From Undaria pinnatifida (lineage: Eukaryota; Sar; Phaeophyceae; Laminariales; Alariaceae), in the NCBI GenBank assembly GCA_012845835.1, contig JABAKD010000005.1, positions 1,027,075-1,091,074 on the forward strand: DNA of 64,000 nucleotides, in the 5' to 3' direction. The notes under the pieces were generated by a model. That model was not told where the DNA came from. It did no database searches and saw nothing but the letters and a program-made list of their open reading frames with translations. A program made the position numbers and the translations under genes. Position 1 is the first letter of the stretch. Each line of letters opens with the position of its first letter. This document shows positions 57,049-64,000 of this stretch, piece after piece.

Positions 57049-57242
57049 CATCAACCGTGTGGACAAGCCGTGGTCACGAGGTAAGTTATCCTCATCAACC
57101 ATATGGACAAGCCGTGGTCACAAGTGCCTTCCCTTCTCCCGCCAGAAATACACGTACCTTCGTTATTATCGCGCATAGGGTTCGGCATTCCCACTGTTTT
57201 ATCAGTTTTTTTTTTTCAAGATCGTCGATTTTTCGTCGATAT
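57049..57242 (-). repeat. SINE fragment with a 41 bp tandem duplication of its end
   Basis: ggttatcctcatcaaccgtg, tggacaagccgtggtcacga is immediately repeated with two changes, and the second copy runs on into the SINE body in reverse (cgcgcatagggttcggcatt). The head is missing. Confidence 0.6.
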
Positions 57243-57731
57243 TATTTTGTACTAAACGAATAAAAAGAGTAGTTTCCTTTGTGGAGGAGCACTGTTGATC
57301 AGAAATGCTGCGGTGGAAAATGCTACCACCATCGCCAAACGCGTTCACACTCAGCTAATGTTACCACCAGTAAGCGTAGTCCGTTGCTTGCTGTCAGCCA
57401 ACTATAATATTTAATAAATAGCTCTATCTATATCCCATTGAAAGGCACCTTGGGTGTTTGTTTCCCTTCAAAATCCAGTGTGTCCTTCATGTTTCCCTTG
57501 AAAAGTCTAGCCTATTTTCCATATTTCTCTTTGAGAAGGCGCCCTCATTATCTTGACTCCCTTACAAACATCTGCTTGTTTTGAGTTAGCATTAGTAATC
57601 ATCCGGTTTTCCATATGTCCCTTGAAAATTCAGTCTGTTTGTCAGTTAGTGTCAACATCCAGCCTCTTTTCCGTGTTTGCCTTGAAGAGTCGACTTGTTC
57701 TTCTTGGTTGTTCCCTGACTTACAACAGCAG

Positions 57732-57901
57732 GTACCCTCTACTTTACGCCCGACCTCGTGCCCGAACACAACACAACCCATAACCTCAGGTTCGCAGAAG
57801 ATGACAATGACAAAGCTCGAGGGTTGTACGTACACGATGAGGAGCCAGAGTGGTGGGGTCGCGGGCTGACGTTGGAGGTGGAAGCTTCATACACAGAGCA
57901 G
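57732..57901 (+). CDS. Exon of a downstream gene (unrecognised)
   Basis: The acceptor gacttacaacag or the overlapping cag opens in phase 1. The frame reads TLYFTPDLVPEHNTTHNLRF, AEDDNDKARGLYVHDEEPEW and WGRGLTLEVEASYTEQ, ending in phase 0 at GTAAGC (57902). It is acidic and aromatic, not coiled coil, and looks like part of a folded domain. It belongs to a gene separate from the one ending at 55693. A ciliary C2-type coiled-coil protein crossed my mind from the GLYV core, but I cannot support it. Confidence 0.6.
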
Positions 57902-58094
57902 GTAAGCCCCTTACGTCCCTTTGTGGGTGCTGTTGGTTGACGGTGCTGGGCTTGGCGAGGCTGTTATTAGTCGGCAGGGTAGTTCACGGGTCATCGCGCG
58001 ACCCGCAGGTTGGGCCAGAAGGTTTACAAATCTCGGGAGTCGAGTGAATTCGGCGGGTCAAGAGTTGTCCGAAGTCTCACGGGTCATATCATGT

Positions 58095-58233
58095 CGGATC
58101 GCATCGCATCGCATCGCATCGCATCGGGTCGGGTCGGGTCGGGTCGGGTCGGGTCGGGTCGTGTCGGGTCGGGTCGGGTCGGGTCGGGTCGGGTCGGGTC
58201 GGGTCGGGTCGGGTCGGGTCGGGTCGGATCGGG
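58095..58233 (+). repeat. Pentamer satellite (GCATC)n then (GGGTC)n
   Basis: Five gcatc units pass into about 22 gggtc units. Looser gggtcg clusters occur at 48680-48850, in an intron of the large gene. Confidence 0.95.
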
Positions 58234-58439
58234 TGGAAAAGTTTCGAGATATCATAGGTCGGGTCGGTGACCCTTGAGAACTTCTGGCTGTAGCATTTCA
58301 CTGTACTTCTTAGTACTTCTTAGTACTTCTTAGCACTTCTTTGTGCTTCTTAGCGCTACTTCTTAGCATTTCTTAGTACCGTGGCCAAGTGCTGAATTCA
58401 GTAAGGGGGTCAACTGAATTTAGTATATACAAGGGCTCC

Positions 58440-58471
58440 GCATGGGCGCCGGCATTCGCCGGCGCCCATGC
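58440..58471. other. Perfect 14 bp GC-rich hairpin with tetraloop
   Basis: GCATGGGCGCCGGC, loop ATTC, GCCGGCGCCCATGC. The stem is perfect and 12 of 14 pairs are G-C except near the ends. It is not part of any repeat family I recognise here. Confidence 0.85.
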
Positions 58472-59261
58472 TTCGGGTAGGGCAGGGCAGCACTTCGACC
58501 ACTTAAGGTGTAGCTGTCCGATTTGGCATGCATTGAACTTGAAAGTAATGCCAAGAGTTTCATACGAACATACATGGGATTCTGAAAGTCATGCTTTGAC
58601 AAAAGAAAAAACGTAATATTATACAATAAAAAAGGCAAGGATAGGCGAAACAAACTATTAAATGCGCCGTCAAGTAAAAGTTGGCGTCTATCAAACAAAA
58701 ATACCGAAAATAGTATTATTGAGAACCTGCGTCGCCTCTAGGCGAAACAAAAGAGGCCTTGGCATTAATGAAGAGACTGCACTGCTGTCCCCGTGGCAAT
58801 GGAGGTTCGAAGTCGACAGGATGCAAAGTCGGTTTGCATCAAACGTCGACATGAGGACATGTCAGCCGGCGAGGTTTTGGAAGAAGATTGCGTTGTTTGT
58901 TACGTGAAGGCTGTCGCATTGATTGGTCTGCGTGGTCGCGGGCGAGGAGGAAAACGTAGAAGAGGAGGGCGATCTCTCGTTGAGGCGGCGTTGTCTAAGA
59001 TTGGTGCGGGGGTGGCTTTGCTCGTACGGGAGGTTGGCGTAGCGCTTCTTCTCTGTTTTTTCTCGGGAAGGCGGGATATGTGTGTCTGCTGTCTTTTCTT
59101 CGTGGGGGCTTTCACGCTGTCGAAATTGGACGCGTCCTCTCAATGCATAATATCCGGAGTGTCTCTACCATGACGACTGCTGATAGTGCCGTGCGTATTT
59201 CCTAGAGACTGACATATTATTTACTGGTAGTAATAATAATATACCTTTGCAACATTTTTTT

Positions 59262-59425
59262 TCTTCATCCCATTTATTATCCCCGCACCACTCTCGCGCT
59301 CCCTCCCAGTAGTAACTCAGATCCGGGGTCAATAGCGGGCCCTCCTCCTCCCTCCCCACTTTGGCACGTGCTTTCATTTTTACCGCCAGGAGAATCCAGC
59401 ATTTTCTTCCCTCGTCGACTCGCGT
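59262..59425. repeat. Dispersed repeat, partner of 2560-2775
   Basis: It shares gctccctcccagtagtaactcag-like and tttcttccctcgtcgactcg blocks with 2.6 kb, in the same order. See the left-hand copy for details. Confidence 0.5.
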
Positions 59426-60211
59426 CGAACCAACCCACGCTGCTGGGCGCTCTCAGCAGTTGATTGATGCCTGTTTTTTTTTTTGCATTTTTGCAAATAA
59501 AGTCAAATCTCATCATGGTGGGTGTCGAACTCAAGGACAACCAAGCGTTAGTAGTATTCGAGGGTAAAACCACTACTATTAATAGACCACCGGGGCGGCC
59601 GGCTGACAAATGATTGAAAAAAAACAGGATATTTGCATAGAGATTACATTCCCTCCCCCATATTGAGTGTATGATATTACGATGGTTGACGCGATATGTA
59701 TAGAATAAAGCGCCAAATACCTAAATATCAGCGTACGCGGAGTTGTAGACATCATGAATAACGAACGACCGCGATGGCAGAGCACGGCAAAGCATAGCGC
59801 GTCGCTCTGCTGAGCTAGCGGTGCGCTGCTGAGCTGAGCCGCAGGGCATCGCAGGGCACTGCACGGCGCTTCGTTGCTGTAAGCTATAGCGCTGCGATGG
59901 GGTGCTGGGCGGTGTCGAGCTGATGAGCCAAGCCCAGATCTCAGCCGCTGAAGCTTCGTCAAGTACAAAACAAATGGTGCGAATCAAAGAAAAGCTAAAG
60001 CTGGACCGTTCCGCAACTAATGCACAGCTGTCAGGCGGCAATTAGCGGCAGTAGAAAGTTCAACTTACTAGACAAAAAAGAAGAAAAAATCGCGAAAAAG
60101 TTCAAAATCGTGTTGGCAGAAAAACCAAGTTTGCAGGAAGCAGCTGAAAGGTCAAGAAACAGGCAATATTTCAGTTGTTGTTGTTGTCGTTCTCACATTA
60201 ACTCGCATAAT

Positions 60212-60231
60212 CAAGTCCGTGGTCACAGGAC
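60212..60231 (+). repeat. Conserved motif agtccgtggtcacaggacag, copy 3
   Basis: Identical 20 bp core to 2826 and 49624. It is followed by gctccagtcactctggagct, a small palindrome (ctccag, ctggag). Confidence 0.55.
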
Positions 60232-62894
60232 AGGCTCCAGTCACTCTGGAGCTGAGGAATACCCTAGGGGAAAAACACAAACCAAAGGTGGTACACGCAT
60301 AAATCACAGCTGACGCAATTAATTCATGCCTCCACCAAAAACATATAAAAATGAAATCGGGAGTCAGTCTACGATGTGCCAGGTCCATACCGGTGCATAC
60401 GTCTCATTACTCGCGCCTGGGAAAACCGACTATACCGCTTGCCAACCAAGAAAAACTACAACGTATATATTACACGTGGTATCTATCACTACGCATGCGC
60501 ACAACAGACGCAAGTCAATTGGAAAAAAGAAACAAACAAAGAAGAGAATGGAAAGGAAATAAATGGGTGCATGGGGCCAAGAAAAAGAAAAGGTAAATAA
60601 ATTTTGGGGGGTCTACTGGCGAGTCTTGCCACCAGCACGATAGACGTATTTAAGCCTGACGATATGCCTATATTTTTGGCTCTAAACCAAATTAAGCCCT
60701 ATCGTGTTTCAAATTGTCTAAAAAATAGGTCTACTTTATCGACCTAACGACCACGGCAGACCACGGTGAGATGTGGCTTTTCCCAAAATATGCACTTGGG
60801 CACATTCTGGCCCAAGAGCATATTTGAAGCAATTTTCCGAGTATTTTCCAGCAAACAACAGCATTTCAGACGACAAAAGCTCGAGGCAACAACAGACATT
60901 CTGCAGCAGCAGCACAGCACAACACCCACGCAGTAATTGCAACGCTCAACCTAGCAAGCCGCTTGGTGTATCCCCAACCCGGGTTAATCAACCTACGCGT
61001 ACAACACCATCAGGAACGTTGGCGGTGGTCAGAGGCGTCCCACTCTCGTGGAGCGGCATGCCTCTACGAACTATTACTTGAAAAGGAGCCCTTGTTCATT
61101 CACGAGGATCGAGCGCACACACACAACACAACACACCACAAAACAAAAACAACACAGCACAACACACAGACAACCAGCACCCCAACAGCCGACCCAACTA
61201 CAGCACAACTAGCCGGTGGAAAACGCCCGCGAGACTCCTCCTACCCTGGCATTCTCTGCGGTCAGAGAGCTGAGACTCTGACATAGTTCGTCGCGCGCTC
61301 GCGCTCCTGCTCTCTCGTCCTGAGGCTTTAATTTTTCGATGACACATTTTTTTTTGTTCCCGACGTAGCGCATGGCCGGAGCTGCTGCAGTTTACAACCC
61401 TGTTGCCTCTTTCCCGCGAACGCCTACATTTCGAGGGTGGAAATTTGATCCGGGTTGAGGGCCAGTCCTGCTGTGCTGCTGTACTGACTGCCACACTGAG
61501 GCACACCGAAGGCGGCAGACGCCTGCGAGGTATCCTACATATGAAGCGAGTATGGAGTACGAAGCACGCAATGTTTTTGCCAGGCACCAGTTATTTGTTT
61601 TGGCCGTTTGTTCAAGCTCGCACAGTAGCATGGGCAGGGGAGGGTCTTTCTCGAAGTTTCCACCCACTCATGTGCTGACTGATGACATAAATCCTCGTCT
61701 TGCCATCTGCGTCTGGAGTACTGTAGTGCAGAAATATCATAGTCTATTTTCAAGTAGTTTGATCTTTCCTCGGCTTTCCTTTTTATGCGTACTGAAAGAG
61801 ACCACTATTTCGAGTTTTAGACACGTGTTTTTTTTTTTATGCGTTAGGTCGAAATATCGAATGGCCTAGCTCTTCCAGTTGGAAGTACTTAAGACCTAAC
61901 CTCGAGGCTTGAATACGTCTGATGCCACGTGGTTTTTCGACGATCTACAGCAGTACTACGAACGACTTCCGATACACCCACCGAAGCACGGACCACCGGA
62001 CAATTGCGCGACCGACAGCTGGCCGTGGTTGTCACGTGTCTCTGTGTTGGGGGCCCCTGTGCGCTGCCTCTTGTTGGCTCTTGTTTGGGTAAAACATGCG
62101 GTGTGCTCGATGGTCTCACGGCACCAGAATCAGAACGTCCGCTCGTACGACGTATCATTCTTACAGGAAATAAATGTAATACGACCCAAGTACGACCTGG
62201 TATTTTTTTCTCCATCAATATGAACATAAAACGGTTGTTATATATTGGACAGAGTGATGCGTGTACGACTAAACTTGCCAACGGCACTCGTACTGCACTT
62301 TTTGAGCTATCTGCTGTGGTTCTGGTTGCTACTAGTTGCTGCAGTATGTGCTAGAAGTTTCGCCCTTCGGCTACTGCTGCTGCATGCACCTGATGTTGTG
62401 TGTTTGCCAATCAATGCCGTCAGTTGGCGTTCATGCTCGCCGTACATACTGCTGTTCTCACCCGGTACGCAAAATTCCAAACAAACATGATCACGTACCG
62501 TTTGGAAATGATGCCAATTTTGTAAATCATTCAGGCGTTGCAGCCATTAAGATTCAACAATTTTTCCAAAATTCCTCCTCGACACTCGCTCGTCTCGCTC
62601 GGCGCCCGTCCGCGTTCACATCGATGTGCGGAACGGACACGGCAGGGCGAGGGGCGTTGGAGCCGCCCCTCGAAGGCGGCGCTCAAACCAAGCCATATTC
62701 GACCGAGAATTCCAGTTCCGCGAATCGCATACTTAGGCCGAGACAAAAAACTCCGGACCAAATTCCATGACACCAAGGAATGATTTTATATATGTTTATG
62801 ATTTAATGTAACTCGCACTGCGAGCAACAGTTGCACTTTATCGCATGGACAAAATCCGTTCTTTATCGCAAGGAATTCACCTTAAAACCCAGCC

Positions 62895-63060
62895 TAGCAC
62901 ATGATGACTCGAGAAACATACCCCATGGCCTGGTCTTGCAACACACTAATTTTGCAAAACAAGAATGGTAGCATTCTGACGATTTTGGATTAAGATGGCC
63001 CGTCATTCAGAAAGCTTTCGAGCCAAAAAAGGTACCGTAACTCTACCGTATAACGGGCCG
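62895..63060 (+). repeat. High-copy unknown element, forward copy
   Basis: ccccatggcctggtcttgca, then ttgcaaaacaagaatggtag, then gattttggattaagatggcc and cgtcattcagaaagc, then ccaaaaaaggtaccgtaact. This is one of the most complete copies and shows the order of segments seen in the others. Confidence 0.65.
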
Positions 63061-63236
63061 TGAGTCAACCGGGACAGTGGTTGACGTTGTCACCCAACCC
63101 ATCGTCATAATATAGTTTGTTGCCCCACGACAGGCTCCACAGGGCTAGGGTTGAGGTTAGTGTCATGGTCATAGGTTTGGCGTTAGGATTATCTCCAAAG
63201 TGTAATTAAGCGGTTGTCCGTGGCTCGCTGCTGCAG

Positions 63237-63338
63237 GTCGCATGGGCTCAAGGCAGGGCGAAGTCTCTTCTGGATGAGGTGTCCACATTTGCCGGAGACA
63301 TGACGACGGTGTGGGAGGATGAACAACGCAGATGCAAG
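63237..63338 (+). CDS. Exon of the downstream gene (coiled coil)
   Basis: The acceptor ctcgctgctgcag (63234-63236) opens in phase 0. The 34 codons are VAWAQGRAKSLLDEVSTFAG and DMTTVWEDEQRRCK, ending in phase 0 at GTATGG (63339). Its phase would allow splicing after the exon at 57732-57901, directly or through phase 0-0 exons. The gene continues beyond the window. Confidence 0.55.
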
Positions 63339-64000
63339 GTATGGAAAACCACTACTGGAGGCGCGTACTACGTTGCCATAGAGGTGTGTCGGCGAACCTG
63401 CCAGCGCTGCGGCAGCAAGGCATGCAATAGCTGGCGCTGGACAGAAGTTGGGTAGAGAAAAAAACGAGTAAATCGGTCTCTCACGGAACAGGCGTCAAAG
63501 GTGCCTGTACTGACGGTTTCATATATTAGTAGACCGCCCTTCCATAGAATACAAAACCCAATAATCTTCGGTCGTTCTTGCACTAAAAATGACCTGGCAG
63601 AGGGCGTCTAATAACAAGCAAGGCGGCATTTGTTTTTTAAAGACGACACTGCACGTCAGCCCATCGCTATCATCTACCAGGTAGTTTTTTCACTAGGAGG
63701 ATGTTTGCGAGACGCCAAGTTTAGTTGGGTAGAAGTTGGGTAGAGAAACCTATGAAGGTAATAATTGCGTTTTCTTGCATCGCGGCTTGAAGGTTCGAGC
63801 AATGATCACAAATATTTCCCAACACGTAGCGTGTCATCAGATCGTTCCCTCTCGTCAAACACGCCTTCAAGCTGTTACTCATTCCTATGACATCCCAAAC
63901 ATTTTTTCAACACATTGAGGTGTCATCCGGTCGTTCCCCCCTCGCTCAACAAGCTTTCAAACAATTTATCACGCCTTTGATCCCAAAACACTCCCGTACA
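63339..64000. other. Intron to the right edge
   Basis: A duplicated ttgggtagagaa (about 63447 and 63733) and two loosely repeated segments near 63825-63990 (gtgtcatcagatcgttccct; gtgtcatccggtcgttcccc, followed by ctcaacaagctttcaa-like sequence) indicate the start of another tandem array with a unit of about 95 bp. Confidence 0.4.

Larger units (their letters stand above)
55792..57731. other. Intergenic region and 5' part of the next gene
   Basis: It holds a reverse copy of the high-copy element (56340-56580), a duplicated 41 bp segment plus SINE fragment (57049-57242, minus), and at 57436-57690 a degenerate array of about 60-90 bp units with tttcccttgaaaa and ttttccat motifs. The first exon of the downstream gene is not identified. 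Confidence 0.4.
57902..63236. other. Long region of the downstream gene, exons not resolved
   Basis: It contains the gggtc array (58095-58233), a 14 bp perfect hairpin (58440-58471), a repeat shared with 2.6 kb (59262-59425), the conserved motif at 60212, a CA/CAA-rich stretch (61115-61200) and a copy of the high-copy element (62895-63060). Protein-like open segments of uncertain status are 58745-58875 (SPWQWRFEVDRMQSRFASNV) and 60045-60165 (KFNLLDKKEEKIAKKFKIVL). Neither has splice sites of agreeing phase. Confidence 0.35.

Noticed and set aside
57732-57901. Assignment to a named ciliary C2-domain coiled-coil protein
   Set aside because: The idea rests on a four-residue core and general composition. 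It would need a profile search, so no name is given.
58793-59173. 126-codon protein with hydrophobic C-terminal part
   Set aside because: Three frames are open over parts of this stretch and none has splice sites or a start that agrees with neighbours. The C-terminal part overlaps low-complexity sequence.
61929-62354. 141-codon Cys-rich open frame
   Set aside because: Composition and codon pattern are not protein-like and I see no domain. The overlapping minus-strand frame is equally long.

Overview
This window looks like nuclear DNA of a photosynthetic stramenopile, most probably a brown alga. Two first exons at the left end (413-708 on the minus strand, 886-1118 on the plus strand) start with a signal peptide followed directly by a Phe-led transit peptide (FTGLAP and FLVP). 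This is the bipartite plastid presequence typical of algae with a secondary red plastid. The rest is very intron-rich, with short exons in long, repeat-laden introns. There are no bacterial operons, ribosome binding sites, rRNA genes or credible CRISPR arrays.

Layout. (1) 0-1.1 kb: a divergent pair of plastid-targeted genes whose start codons lie 177 bp apart. (2) 4.2-5.9 kb: two isolated plus-strand exons that I cannot connect to a gene. (3) 8.69-55.69 kb: one very long plus-strand gene model that I assembled by hand. It has at least 23 exons, from an ATG preceded by an in-frame TAA at 8691 to a TAG at 55691-55693, with AATAAA about 93 bp further on. Most junctions agree in phase. The predicted protein, about 2,300 residues or more, has a disordered Gly/Ser-rich N-terminus, a long run of short Arg/Glu/Ala-rich coiled-coil exons, two exons of more than 1.6 kb (one carrying a 16-residue repeat and a degenerate EF-hand-like segment), and a coiled-coil C-terminus. 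I do not recognise the family. Two junctions, between 26.7 and 28.9 kb and between 33.1 and 34.1 kb, do not agree in phase. They need an unseen exon, or the model is really two genes. (4) 57.7-64 kb: exons of a further plus-strand gene that runs off the right edge.

The main observation is that many exons of the large gene sit at the edge of tandem arrays of 100-300 bp units, each unit being a copy of that exon plus flanking intron. Most copies are decayed by stops, frameshifts or lost splice sites. A few stay open and in phase (25.5-25.8 kb; 34.1 and 35.3 kb; 38.2 and 38.7 kb). The gene seems to have grown by repeated local exon duplication, and its introns are largely made of the failed copies.

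Mobile and repeated DNA: a tRNA-derived SINE with A and B boxes and an A-rich tail (three near-full copies and four fragments); a small MITE bounded by TTAA with CCC termini, as in piggyBac elements, one copy of which is nested in another repeat; a high-copy unknown element of about 200-300 bp; an element of about 370 bp carrying an ATC microsatellite; and many minisatellites, microsatellites and perfect inverted repeats. All exon boundaries are read by eye from splice-site consensus, reading frame and phase; no transcript or database evidence was available.
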